From positions 744,001 to 808,000 of the forward strand of contig MAAO01000006.1 of the NCBI GenBank assembly GCA_002163155.1: a DNA stretch of 64,000 bases, given 5' to 3'. The stretch comes from Halobacteriovorax marinus (lineage in GTDB: Bacteria > Bdellovibrionota > Bacteriovoracia > Bacteriovoracales > Bacteriovoracaceae). The position numbers and the translations under genes were made by a program. This document shows, one piece after another, positions 43,309 through 51,571 of the stretch (its first letter is position 1; each line of letters begins with the position of its first letter). The notes below the pieces were generated by a model. That model saw only the letters and a list, made by a program, of their open reading frames with translations. It did no database searches and was not told where the DNA came from.

Positions 43309-44418
43309 ATGTCATTAACAATTATTTTATTAGTTTTAAATCTCATCGCCATTTCACTCATTATTAAAAAAATCTATTTCAATCAATCTTCTTTCGAAAT
43401 AAAAGACAGTTTATATCAGTTTAAAGAACAGATAGTTGAGAAAATGAATCGAGATGCCAAGGACCAGACAACTGAACTCCATTCTTTTAAAACAGATCTC
43501 TTCTCTCATCAGCAAGAGAGTATGCTGGGGCTCCATAAAATTATCGAATCAAGATTAGATAAAATTTCATCTAAAGTTCAAGAAAATCTTGATCGTGGTT
43601 TTGAAAAAACGAATCAGACTTTTCAAGGAATCATCGAGAGACTTGCAAAAATAGATGAGGCGCAAAAGAAAATTGAATCGCTTTCTTCAAATGTGGTTTC
43701 ACTTCAAGAAGTACTTACAGATAAGAAGAGTCGTGGAATATTTGGAGAAGTTCAACTCTCTAATTTACTGAGCTCAGTCTTTGGTGATAAGAGTGATAAG
43801 GTTTACAAGACTCAACACCTTTTAAGTAATGGAAAGATTTGTGACGCTGTTCTCTTTCTACCTGAGCCTATTGGAACTATCTGTGTGGATTCAAAATTTC
43901 CACTTGAGAACTTTAAACGAATGATCTCAAAAGAAAATGACGAAACACAAAGAGCACTATTTTCTAAAGAATTTGTAAAGAATGTCAAAAAACATATTGA
44001 TGATATTGCAGACAAATATATCATCTCCAATGAAACGGCAGATCAAGCAATTTTATTTCTACCTGCAGAGGCCATATTTGCTGAGATTCACGCCTATCAT
44101 CCAGAGCTGGTGGATTACGCCAACAGTAGAAGAGTGTGGCTAACTTCACCCACCACATTCATGGCCACCCTGACGACTGTGCAAAGTGTTATCTTAAACT
44201 TAGAGAGAAATAAGTACATGTCAGTGATGCACGAAGAGATTAACAAGTTAGGGGACGAATTTGAGCGCTATCAGGACAGATGGGATGATCTAGCTAAACA
44301 CTTGAATACAGTATCCAAAGATGTGGATAAGATTCACATCACTTCGAATAAAATAAGTGGCAGATTCCAGAAGATAATGGCAGTAGATATTGATAATAAC
44401 GAATATTTAGACTCCTAA
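43309..44418 (+). CDS. rmuC: DNA recombination protein RmuC homologue
   Basis: 369 residues. N-terminal membrane helix (IILLVLNLIAISLIIKKIYF), long coiled-coil region (about 40-135), then the RmuC nuclease-like domain: SRGIFGEVQLSNLL, LSNGKICDAVLFLP, CVDSKFPLENFKRM, DIADKYI and NETADQAILFLPAEAIFAEIH. RmuC limits inverted-repeat-stimulated recombination and acts near the membrane. The GEVQL...CDAV...DSKFPLE order is diagnostic. Confidence 0.9.
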   Translation: MSLTIILLVLNLIAISLIIKKIYFNQSSFEIKDSLYQFKEQIVEKMNRDAKDQTTELHSFKTDLFSHQQESMLGLHKIIESRLDKISSKVQENLDRGFEKTNQTFQGIIERLAKIDEAQKKIESLSSNVVSLQEVLTDKKSRGIFGEVQLSNLLSSVFGDKSDKVYKTQHLLSNGKICDAVLFLPEPIGTICVDSKFPLENFKRMISKENDETQRALFSKEFVKNVKKHIDDIADKYIISNETADQAILFLPAEAIFAEIHAYHPELVDYANSRRVWLTSPTTFMATLTTVQSVILNLERNKYMSVMHEEINKLGDEFERYQDRWDDLAKHLNTVSKDVDKIHITSNKISGRFQKIMAVDIDNNEYLDS

Positions 44419-44486
44419 GACTAGTCTGACCTTGTTTTTTCAGCTATACTGACAAAATACTTATAACAAAAAAAAATGGAGCACTC

Positions 44487-44621
44487 ATGAGTTTTGAGGT
44501 ATTTGTAGGAATTTTAATAGTTAGTATTTGGGCAATGTTTCCAATCTCTCTTATTATTGCCACTAAGACTTTTGACGATGATATTATCGGTGGTGGACAC
44601 CACGATGATGAAGAACATTAA
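44487..44621 (+). CDS. 44-residue membrane peptide with acidic/His tail
   Basis: MSFEVFVGILIVSIWAMFPI then more hydrophobic residues, ending in DDDIIGGGHHDDEEH; one membrane helix, then an acidic His-rich tail that could bind metal. GGAG lies 6 bp before the ATG and a strong terminator follows, which supports a real gene. No family recognised. Confidence 0.6.
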   Translation: MSFEVFVGILIVSIWAMFPISLIIATKTFDDDIIGGGHHDDEEH

Positions 44622-44652
44622 ATAAACATTTTTTCGATATTCTATATTGTAG

Positions 44653-44677
44653 GCCCACTCTTTTAGTGGGCTTTTTT
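44653..44677 (+). terminator. Intrinsic terminator after the 44-residue peptide gene
   Basis: GCCCACT (44653-44659), loop CTTTT, AGTGGGC (44665-44671), then TTTTTT. On the minus strand the same stem is followed by fewer T residues, so it is mainly for the plus strand. Confidence 0.85.
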
Positions 44678-44681
44678 ATTT

Positions 44682-45116
44682 CTAACTGGCTTTCTTTGTC
44701 ATTTTCTTTGTTACTTTCTTAGATGCTTTCTTGACATCAACGCTCGTCATTTTCTCGATGAGAATTTTTAGAAGCTCACGTTTAAAAGGCTTTTGAATGA
44801 GTGTCACATTGGGCAGAGTATCTAGTCCATATTTGTATTTATCCATTTCTCCTGTCATGAGAAGAATGGGTGTTTCAGAAAATTTTATTATTTCTTGGGA
44901 GAGTCTAATTCCATCTTTTCTTGGCATCATTAAATCTGAAATAATAGCTGAGAAGTTCTGTCTTCTGGCCTTTTGCGAAGCTTCCATACCATCTATCGCT
45001 GTGACAACTCCATAACCTTGATCGCGCAGATAATCGGCCAAGAGTTCTCTATACTCTTCGTTATCTTCAACTAGCAGAATCATTTTCTTTTCTTTTTCCC
45101 AGGAATTCTTACTCAT
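44682..45116 (-). CDS. Response regulator with lysine-rich C-terminal tail
   Basis: 144 residues. Receiver: ILLVEDNEEYRELL, phospho-acceptor in AIISDLMMPRKDG, TPILLMTGE and LIQKPFKREL. The last 20 residues (SVDVKKASKKVTKKMTKKAS) are lysine/threonine/serine-rich like an AlgP- or histone-type tail, so it may contact DNA. Cotranscribed with the receiver gene at 45134. Confidence 0.82.
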   Translation of the reverse strand: MSKNSWEKEKKMILLVEDNEEYRELLADYLRDQGYGVVTAIDGMEASQKARRQNFSAIISDLMMPRKDGIRLSQEIIKFSETPILLMTGEMDKYKYGLDTLPNVTLIQKPFKRELLKILIEKMTSVDVKKASKKVTKKMTKKAS

Positions 45117-45133
45117 TATCGCCTCATAGTTTG

Positions 45134-45538
45134 TTAAGCACTTATATTTTTTGATTTCTTATATTCTGAAATGAGTTTACTGACCAATAAAGGTATAATT
45201 TCTGGTTTAAAAGGTTTTGGCAGCAGCATTACATTCTTTAAATTCTTAAGTCTTATTTCGAAATTTTCTAATTCTCCTGTTATTAAGAGAACCGGTGTTG
45301 TATCCATGGAGATAATTTCATTTGTTAACTTCACTCCATCTTTCTTAGGTAAATTTAGATCAGTAATTATGAGCGCGAAGTCTTGATTCTTCATTTTTAA
45401 AGTTGCCTCTATACCGTCTTTAGCCATGACCACGTTATAACCACCGTGCTCTAAGCTATGAGCGAGAATATCTCTGATCTCTTGGTTATCATCCACGATG
45501 AGAATATAATCCTGTTCGCTCTGTTTTACAGTGAGCAT
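45134..45538 (-). CDS. Single-domain response regulator, paralogue of the neighbour
   Basis: 134 residues; ILIVDDNQEIRDILAHS, phospho-acceptor in ALIITDLNLPKKDG, TPVLLITGELENF and LLPKPFKPE. Very similar to the protein at 44682, so the two arose by tandem duplication, but it lacks the lysine tail (ends SEYKKSKNISA). Confidence 0.83.
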   Translation of the reverse strand: MLTVKQSEQDYILIVDDNQEIRDILAHSLEHGGYNVVMAKDGIEATLKMKNQDFALIITDLNLPKKDGVKLTNEIISMDTTPVLLITGELENFEIRLKNLKNVMLLPKPFKPEIIPLLVSKLISEYKKSKNISA

Positions 45539-45661
45539 TTCATCTCCATCTCAAAACATAGTTCTATTATAATCGGTGATAAGTACAAGAATAAATACTT
45601 AAGAATGTGGGGATCTATTAATACTCTTTAAATTACCGCTATTTATAAATGAATTTAATCT

Positions 45662-46300
45662 CTAGAGGCGATCATTTAACCATAGTCTTAATGCCATTAT
45701 TTCGTCGATACAGATTTCATGGTCCATGGTGTACTCGTGCCAACTTATCTCAAGACCTTGAGATTTTAGAAGTTTGACCTGAGAATCTACATCTTCAAAT
45801 TCGATCGCTTGGTCTTGATGACCGTGAGCTATAAAGAGGGGTGTCGATTGGTGATGAGCTTTTGCCTGTGCATCCATGTCTTCTAAATAGATTCTTGGAC
45901 TCAAACAAATAATTCCCGCAAAATTTCGCTCCCAGCTTAGAAAGCTGTGAAGTGCAATACAACCTCCCTGAGAAAAACCAGCAATAAAGATATCTTGATC
46001 TTGATAACCCTGATCGTTGAGCTCACTGATGAGCTTGGAGAGGGATTGGATGGAGTTTCTAATCCCAGTGATGGGATTACCTGGTGGAATATCGTACCAA
46101 GAGAAACCGAAGTAGTAGGGCTTAGGCGCATTGATTAAGAGGTAATCCAGGCCAGTAATATTTATCTCCTGCGCAAATCCCACAAAAGAGGATTTATGGT
46201 CTCCAAGTCCATGCATAACGATCATGATTTTAGTGGAGCTTTTAGGTCCATTAAGTTTGGCAGGCAAAAAAGTACTATCGAAGTGTTTTGAAGAAATCAT
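45662..46300 (-). CDS. Phospholipase/carboxylesterase-type alpha/beta hydrolase
   Basis: 212 residues, cytoplasmic. Nucleophile S110 in GFSQGG, Asp163 in HGHQDQAIEF and His194 in MDHEICID give the triad. IMIVMHGLGDH is the oxyanion-side motif. The family (YtpA/EstB-like) hydrolyses short-chain esters or lysophospholipids. Confidence 0.85.
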   Translation of the reverse strand: MISSKHFDSTFLPAKLNGPKSSTKIMIVMHGLGDHKSSFVGFAQEINITGLDYLLINAPKPYYFGFSWYDIPPGNPITGIRNSIQSLSKLISELNDQGYQDQDIFIAGFSQGGCIALHSFLSWERNFAGIICLSPRIYLEDMDAQAKAHHQSTPLFIAHGHQDQAIEFEDVDSQVKLLKSQGLEISWHEYTMDHEICIDEIMALRLWLNDRL

Positions 46301-46398
46301 CTCACTTTTCTATCAGGATGGGCGAAAAGATACAAGTAAGGTTTAGCGTAAAGCTTGCCAGTGAGAGCAATTGCCTCATAGCGTTAAAAACAGAAATT

Positions 46399-46404
46399 AG
46401 TTAT
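46399..46404 (+). promoter_or_regulatory. -10 box of the L25 gene
   Basis: A perfect TATAAT at about 46399-46404, roughly 50 bp before the L25 start. No good -35 lies 16-18 bp upstream. Confidence 0.4.
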
Positions 46405-46454
46405 AATAATTTTGTATCCAATATTAGGATCAAAAAAGTCACGGAGGTACTTAT

Positions 46455-47069
46455 ATGTATGAACTATTAAAAACTCAATTTAGAGAAGAACCTGTTAAAG
46501 CTCTTAGAAAAGAAGGGTACGTTCCAGGTGTGGTATATGGAAAAGGTATGGAGTCTGTGAACTTTAAAGTTCAATCTAACTCAGTAGATAAGTTCCTTAG
46601 CCATTCAGGAAAAGTTTTTGAAATTGATGTTGCAGGAAAAGGGAAGCACCTTGTTTCTCTAGATAATGTTCAATGGGATAGCATGGGAGATCATATGCTA
46701 CATATCTCATTTCATAAAATTTCTGCTAACGAGAAAACAACTGTTACACTTCCAATTCACTTTGAAGGAACTTGTGCTGGTTCAAAAGCCGGTGGAATCG
46801 TTCAACACGTTCTTAATGAAGTAGAAGTAAAAGGAATGCCTGGTGATATGCCAGAATTCATTACAGTTGATATCTCTGAACTAGATATTCACGGTCACTT
46901 TGCTCTAAAAGATATTCAAGCACCAAAAGGTCTTGAGTGGGCGCATGATGTAGAAGCAAACGTAGTTTCTTGTCATCCTCCTAAAGTAGAAGTTGAAGTA
47001 GAAGAAGTTGCTGAAGTTGTAGAAGCTGTTACTGAAGAAGTAGTAGCTGAAGATAAAGAAGCTGCATAA
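46455..47069 (+). CDS. rplY: 50S ribosomal protein L25/Ctc
   Basis: 204 residues, the long (CTC) form. N-terminal L25 domain: EPVKALRKEGYVPGVVYGKGM, SKVFEIDVAGKGKHLVSLDNVQWDS-type sequence and HISFHKI; then the TL5 C-terminal beta domain from about 95. It binds 5S rRNA. The last 32 residues are acidic, with repeats of VE/EV, common in long L25 proteins. CGGAGG precedes the ATG. Expressed alone, with an intrinsic terminator right after. Confidence 0.9.
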   Translation: MYELLKTQFREEPVKALRKEGYVPGVVYGKGMESVNFKVQSNSVDKFLSHSGKVFEIDVAGKGKHLVSLDNVQWDSMGDHMLHISFHKISANEKTTVTLPIHFEGTCAGSKAGGIVQHVLNEVEVKGMPGDMPEFITVDISELDIHGHFALKDIQAPKGLEWAHDVEANVVSCHPPKVEVEVEEVAEVVEAVTEEVVAEDKEAA

Positions 47070-47073
47070 TTCA

Positions 47074-48528
47074 ATTAATTTTTTAAATAAATGGCCCAAG
47101 AATTTCTTTCTTGGGCTTTTTTTATTCACCCTTTGTAATCAATTTATTTTCGCTGCCAGTAAGTCTCAAACGGGCTTTAGTTGGGTTCCTGATCCTAGTA
47201 GGGAGCATTACGGAAGTTGTTATGAATATGATTTAGAAACTGGTGGTCAAAAATTTCAAAAAAAAGTTTCAAAGAGTAAATGCCGTCCTAAACTTGTTAA
47301 GAATATTTGGATCCCTAGCTCTTCTGGAGTGGGTGGCAAGTGTTATGAAGTTGATAGAGATACCGGTGGTTCTAACTACTCAAGAATAACTTCTGCTCGT
47401 AACTGTTCTTCAAAAAAAGCTAGCTACATTTGGAAACAAACAGGTGAGATTCAAGGAGAGTGTTATGAACACAGTGGTGAGAGTTATAAAGTAAAAGTTG
47501 AAAAAAGTAAGTGTGCCTTTGGAGGTATTCTCCATCACTTCTTACCAAGGAAGAGTGGTTGGGGTGGTCGATGTTACGCTATCGCTGAAGATGGTGGTCC
47601 AGCGGCTTATATAGAAAGTGTCAAAATAGAAAAATGTAAACCTGAGAATACGACGTTTATTTTAAATCAAGCTCGAGGTAACTTACAGGGTGAATGTTTT
47701 GAAGTTGATGCTGATAGTGGAAGAGGAAGTTATTCCAAAAGTGTTAAAAGAGATAAATGTTTAGCTAAGAAGGAAGCTCGTTATTCTTGGAGAAAAGACC
47801 AGTCCGGCCTCAGTGGAAAATGTTTAGAAGTTAAAGAGTCAACACAGGGCCTTGCTGCGCTAAAGGAAGTGACCTATAAGAAGTGTATTGATTTTGAAAC
47901 AACGTTTACTTTTAAAAGAGTAGATCGCTTATCAGGACTTTGTTTAATTATTGATAAAGTAAGTCTTGGAGAAGTCTTTTCAAGGGTCGTTTCCAAGAGG
48001 AATTGTCTAAAGCAAGCGGGAGTAACTGAGAATACCCTGCTACAAAAGAAAAATGGAAAGTATGATTGTTTTCAAGTAGATACTAAGACAGAGGGCAATC
48101 TCTTTATAGATAAAGCTCCTAGTTCCGATTGCATGGAAAAACTCTCAAAGCCCAGATGGGTAAGTGATGAAACGGGTTGGGATGGAAAGTGTATGGCGAA
48201 AATTAGAGTTGCCGAGAAGATTGTTGAGAAATCAGTTTCTAAATCAAAGTGTCGACCTGATGATGTCTTTATCATGTGGCATAATTTAAGTAAATTAAAT
48301 GGTCAGTGTTATGAAGTGCATGGGAAATATGGAAGTGAACAATATGCAGTGATTATTGAAATGAGAAAATGTAAACCGAAAAATTTAAAGACTATCTTCT
48401 ATAGAGCGCCTAAGGCATTGAGTGGAAATTGCTATATTGTTGACGTTAAGACAGGTGGTGAAAAATACAATAGGTTGATTGGTACAAGAAAATGTAAAGA
48501 GAAACTCATGACAGTTCCTCTTAAGTAA
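47074..48528 (+). CDS. Secreted protein of about eleven two-Cys repeats (GxCYEVD...KC)
   Basis: From 47092 the frame encodes KWPKNFFLGLFLFTL, then QFIFAASK, a clear signal peptide, followed directly by the repeats; the first in-frame GTG is only at 47329, inside repeat 2. There is no ATG, GTG or TTG between 47092 and 47329. An ATT at 47074 is the nearest candidate, otherwise a frameshift at the T7 tract would join the ATG at 47091. Each repeat is about 38-41 residues: G-x-C-(Y/F/L)-E-V-D...TGG-x-x-Y...K-C-x-P. Repeats look surface-exposed and disulfide-bonded; function unknown. Confidence 0.7.
   Translation: MNFLNKWPKNFFLGLFLFTLCNQFIFAASKSQTGFSWVPDPSREHYGSCYEYDLETGGQKFQKKVSKSKCRPKLVKNIWIPSSSGVGGKCYEVDRDTGGSNYSRITSARNCSSKKASYIWKQTGEIQGECYEHSGESYKVKVEKSKCAFGGILHHFLPRKSGWGGRCYAIAEDGGPAAYIESVKIEKCKPENTTFILNQARGNLQGECFEVDADSGRGSYSKSVKRDKCLAKKEARYSWRKDQSGLSGKCLEVKESTQGLAALKEVTYKKCIDFETTFTFKRVDRLSGLCLIIDKVSLGEVFSRVVSKRNCLKQAGVTENTLLQKKNGKYDCFQVDTKTEGNLFIDKAPSSDCMEKLSKPRWVSDETGWDGKCMAKIRVAEKIVEKSVSKSKCRPDDVFIMWHNLSKLNGQCYEVHGKYGSEQYAVIIEMRKCKPKNLKTIFYRAPKALSGNCYIVDVKTGGEKYNRLIGTRKCKEKLMTVPLK
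47094..47123 (+). terminator. Intrinsic terminator of the L25 gene
   Basis: GCCCAAGAA (47094-47102) and TTCTTGGGC (47108-47116) are 9-bp arms, then seven T residues. In the next gene's reading frame the same bases encode the start of a signal peptide. Confidence 0.85.
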
Positions 48529-49059
48529 TTAGATTCCAATTGCTTGTTGCAGTGGAGCCTTATTGTAGGTAAAGAGTTCTGTTAAATAAGCTGTCTTATA
48601 TTGTAGATAGTGAGAAGATCCTGGGATTACTGGATTCATAATTGATCCCTTCACCACGTAACTCTCTTTCGATATTATTTCAGAATCATGATCTCTATTT
48701 AAGCTACAGTGTCCTAGTTCATGAAAAATCATTACTTCTCTCTGGTGTACACTCGCTGAATTCCACCAACTCTGTTTGATAATAACTTCTTTTGTACCAT
48801 CACTATAAGTATTGCAGACACCATCAAAGCTAGTGTTCTCTGTATCACCAAAATTAATAGGGACATCACCAATAACAAATCCTGGTTGATTTAGGTAGGT
48901 TTTGGCGTAGCTAGTAAAACTTTGCGCATAAGATTTAAAAGTAGGGTCACTAATGGCAAATTGCCGAGAGCCATCTTTTTGTTGAATATGCTTTTGTTTT
49001 TTCAGCCCACAGCTGGCAAAAATTAAAGTCATAAATAGAATAGTCACTAATTTGTGCAT
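48529..49059 (-). CDS. Lipoprotein with HExxH zinc-peptidase motif
   Basis: 176 residues from the ATG at 49059. The N-terminus MHKLVTILFMTLIFASCGLK is a lipoprotein signal (C17). MIFHELGHCSLNRDHDSEII carries the zinc HExxH motif and a further HD; the segment resembles M10/M12-like or DUF-type metalloproteases, not firmly placed. Its stop abuts that of the Cys-repeat gene. Confidence 0.72.
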   Translation of the reverse strand: MHKLVTILFMTLIFASCGLKKQKHIQQKDGSRQFAISDPTFKSYAQSFTSYAKTYLNQPGFVIGDVPINFGDTENTSFDGVCNTYSDGTKEVIIKQSWWNSASVHQREVMIFHELGHCSLNRDHDSEIISKESYVVKGSIMNPVIPGSSHYLQYKTAYLTELFTYNKAPLQQAIGI

Positions 49060-49239
49060 ATATTCCCCTTGGTGCACGCACATTTATTAAAGCAAGTCTC
49101 ATACCGTTTTAATTTAAGTAAAATTAGGTGGTTACTGGGCATTTATTGTAGAAAAAAGTGACATTTTGTAAAGTTGTCTTCTTTTTGATCAGTTTTTATT
49201 GCTATAATAGGTGAATAGTTTTTATGAGAGAGAAGAAAT

Positions 49240-49620
49240 ATGTCTATGAAGAAAATTTTAATTGTTGATGATGAACCTGATATTCGTTTGATTTTAAAAG
49301 ATCACTTTGAAGAGTTTGGTTATAAGGTGACTGAGGCAGATAACGGTGTCACAGCTTTGAAGAAATTCTTAAAAGGTTCTTTCGATGTAGTCATCACCGA
49401 CATCAAAATGCCAGAGATGAATGGCCTAGAGTTTTCAAGTAAGATTCGAGAAACAGACTCTGAAGTTCCTATTTATTTAGTTACAGCTTTTAGTGAGTAT
49501 ACAGAAAAAGATATAATAGCAATTGGCGCTGAAGCGATCATTTTTAAACCTTTTGATTTAAGTGAAGTCGTTGATGTTGTAGACAAGAGAGTACGAGGAT
49601 TATCTAATGAGAAGTCTTGA
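49240..49620 (+). CDS. Single-domain response regulator
   Basis: 126 residues. ILIVDDEPDIRLIL, phospho-acceptor in VVITDIKMPEMNG (about D54), TAFSEY and FKPFDLSEV are complete receiver motifs. A TATAAT box lies at 49203-49208. Its 3' end overlaps the DUF962 gene by 14 bp. Confidence 0.85.
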   Translation: MSMKKILIVDDEPDIRLILKDHFEEFGYKVTEADNGVTALKKFLKGSFDVVITDIKMPEMNGLEFSSKIRETDSEVPIYLVTAFSEYTEKDIIAIGAEAIIFKPFDLSEVVDVVDKRVRGLSNEKS

Positions 49621-50062
49621 GCAGTGGTTAGAAGAGTATGGTGTAAGTCATAAAAACCCTACCAATCAAAAAATCCATAAAGTCTGTGTGCCTCTCATCG
49701 AATTTTCCCTGCTTGGAATTCTTTGGGTCTTACCAACTCCAGAGATCTTTTGGGAAGTGCCCTTTTTAAATTGGAGTACTATTTTCTGCTTCTTTGCTCT
49801 TTTATTTTATATCTCTTTAAAAAACTTGCGCTATCTAGTGGCTTCGACTCTTGTCATGTTACCGATGCTTTGTTTGATTAACTATCTGCAAGCTCGCTTC
49901 GGTGGGATTGTAATCTATGCTTACTTTTTAATTTTCACTCTTGCATGGATAGGGCAATTTATAGGGCACAAGATCGAAGGAGTGAAACCTTCATTTTTAA
50001 AAGATCTCGCTTTTCTTTTAATCGGACCTTTGTGGATTATGAAGTCACTTCTTAAAGATTAA
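49607..50062 (+). CDS. DUF962/Mpo1-like membrane protein
   Basis: 151 residues. N-terminal HKNPTNQKIHKVCVPL holds the H-x(8)-H motif, then four membrane helices and WIGQFIGHKIEGVKPS, the second conserved His. In yeast Mpo1 this iron-binding His set carries out alpha-oxidation of long fatty acids. Coupled to the receiver gene by overlap. Its end overlaps the convergent TrmB-like gene by 18 bp. Confidence 0.8.
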   Translation: MRSLEQWLEEYGVSHKNPTNQKIHKVCVPLIEFSLLGILWVLPTPEIFWEVPFLNWSTIFCFFALLFYISLKNLRYLVASTLVMLPMLCLINYLQARFGGIVIYAYFLIFTLAWIGQFIGHKIEGVKPSFLKDLAFLLIGPLWIMKSLLKD

Positions 50063-50632
50063 GTCAAAGGCCTTACCACCTCTTTCTAGATACTTTCTCT
50101 CAAAGTGGGTGCGTCCAATGAAACCATCTGCTTGGGTGTAGATTTCATTTTTTATACACTTAAGCTTCCAAACCTTAGTCATAAACTCAACACACTCTAG
50201 AGCGTAAAATTCTTCATTTGTTGCCATGTGAATGGTTCCGTTAGGTTTTAAGCAACTAATCACTTTTTCCATAAAGGGCATGGCGTGAAAGCGCTTATTC
50301 TGCTGTGAGGGTTTAGGGTTTGGATTAGGGTAGAGAAAGTAGAAACGATCCACTGACTCATCAGGTAAGAGATGAGTGACCCAAGAGATACCATTTTCAT
50401 GCACTGGTTTTAAGTTAGTAGGAGAGTTGTGATTCACATATCTTCTAAGGAACTTATCAAATTTCTCTCTTGTGTGTTCAATCGCCACCAAGTAACGCTC
50501 AGAGTTCTTTAGGGCGTATTGAACAGGGTGCAGTCCTACTCCACAACCAATCTCAATATCAAGGGGGAGATTGGGCAGAGTAAATGACTTTTCCTTAGGA
50601 TTTGGAATAAATTGTTGATTAAATTTTCTCAT
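50045..50632 (-). CDS. trmB: TrmB-like tRNA (guanine-N7) methyltransferase
   Basis: 195 residues. LDIEIGCGVGLHPVQYAL is motif I, YLVAIEHTREKFDKFL the acidic ribose ligand, FYFLYPNPNPKPSQQNKRFH the family's PDPWxKxxHxKRR-like segment in a variant form, and GTIHMATNEEFY the final motif. It is shorter than E. coli TrmB, so target G46 is inferred from fold and not proven. Confidence 0.65.
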   Translation of the reverse strand: MRKFNQQFIPNPKEKSFTLPNLPLDIEIGCGVGLHPVQYALKNSERYLVAIEHTREKFDKFLRRYVNHNSPTNLKPVHENGISWVTHLLPDESVDRFYFLYPNPNPKPSQQNKRFHAMPFMEKVISCLKPNGTIHMATNEEFYALECVEFMTKVWKLKCIKNEIYTQADGFIGRTHFERKYLERGGKAFDLIFKK

Positions 50633-50691
50633 GGGTTAAACCTAACATAATTGTAATAGGGTTAGAAATAAAGTCGTGCTATAAATTCAAT

Positions 50692-51567
50692 ATGGAGAAT
50701 GTCTACCTTTACGGACTGGGTGCAAATTTGGCATTTGCCCTAGGTTCACAAGTATTCACTATTTACGCGAGAAAGATTTCATCTGCTTGGATGAATTGTT
50801 TTAAAGCGCTTATTGGGCTGATGGGCTTTGGATTGTTTGTTTCGCTCTTTTCTACTTGGCACTCCATAGACTTAAAGTTCTTTCTTTTATTTTTCACCTC
50901 AGGCTTTATAGGACTTGGTGTGGGGGATATTTTTCTCTTAAAGGCCTTTAGTAAAATGGGTCCCGGAAGAACGCTGATGCTCTTTGGTTTTCAACCACTG
51001 ATTATAGGAATTCTAAGCTACTTCATTTTTGGACAAGTCATTGACTCCATGAAGTTTTGGGCGATTCTATTTTTCATTCTCTGCCTAGGAACCTTCTCTC
51101 TTGAATCTTTTAAGAAGAAAGGACACTGGGATATTTCCTCTATATCAATTGCCTTTATTGGAATGTCACTGGACGCCATAGGTGTGATTATTACTAGATA
51201 TAGTTTTGATCACAATCCTACGCTCTCTGCTATGGAGGGAAACTTTCATCGCTGCATTGGAGCGTTGAGCGTGTTTATTCTTCTTTCAATTTTTAAACCA
51301 TTTGATTTTATAGCTAAGTGGAAAACTCAAAAGAGCTTTGATAAGAAAATGTTGATCTTTGGAAGTTTGCTGGGAACTTTTCTGAGTCTTGCTCTTTATT
51401 TGAAGGCAATGCAAACGGCTCATCTGGCCACGCTCTCTGGAATTGCTATTACAGGAACTATCTTCTCGAGCCTCTTTGAATCTATAATCGAAAAGAAGTG
51501 GCCTAGTCGCTACCTCTTGATGGCCTTTGTCTTCTTTCTTTGTGGTATGAAGTTTTTGATTTTATAG
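50692..51567 (+). CDS. EamA/DMT-superfamily transporter
   Basis: 291 residues, about ten hydrophobic helices arranged as two EamA repeats (FIGLGVGDIFLLKAFSKMGPGR in the first; LGTFLSLALYLKAMQTAHLATLSG in the second). Substrate not indicated. Stops 4 bp before the convergent Grx2 gene's stop. Confidence 0.83.
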   Translation: MENVYLYGLGANLAFALGSQVFTIYARKISSAWMNCFKALIGLMGFGLFVSLFSTWHSIDLKFFLLFFTSGFIGLGVGDIFLLKAFSKMGPGRTLMLFGFQPLIIGILSYFIFGQVIDSMKFWAILFFILCLGTFSLESFKKKGHWDISSISIAFIGMSLDAIGVIITRYSFDHNPTLSAMEGNFHRCIGALSVFILLSIFKPFDFIAKWKTQKSFDKKMLIFGSLLGTFLSLALYLKAMQTAHLATLSGIAITGTIFSSLFESIIEKKWPSRYLLMAFVFFLCGMKFLIL

Positions 51568-51571
51568 TCTT

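Noticed and set aside
46288-46470. 60-codon frame before L25
   Set aside because: It runs across the L25 promoter and start in another frame, with no motif.
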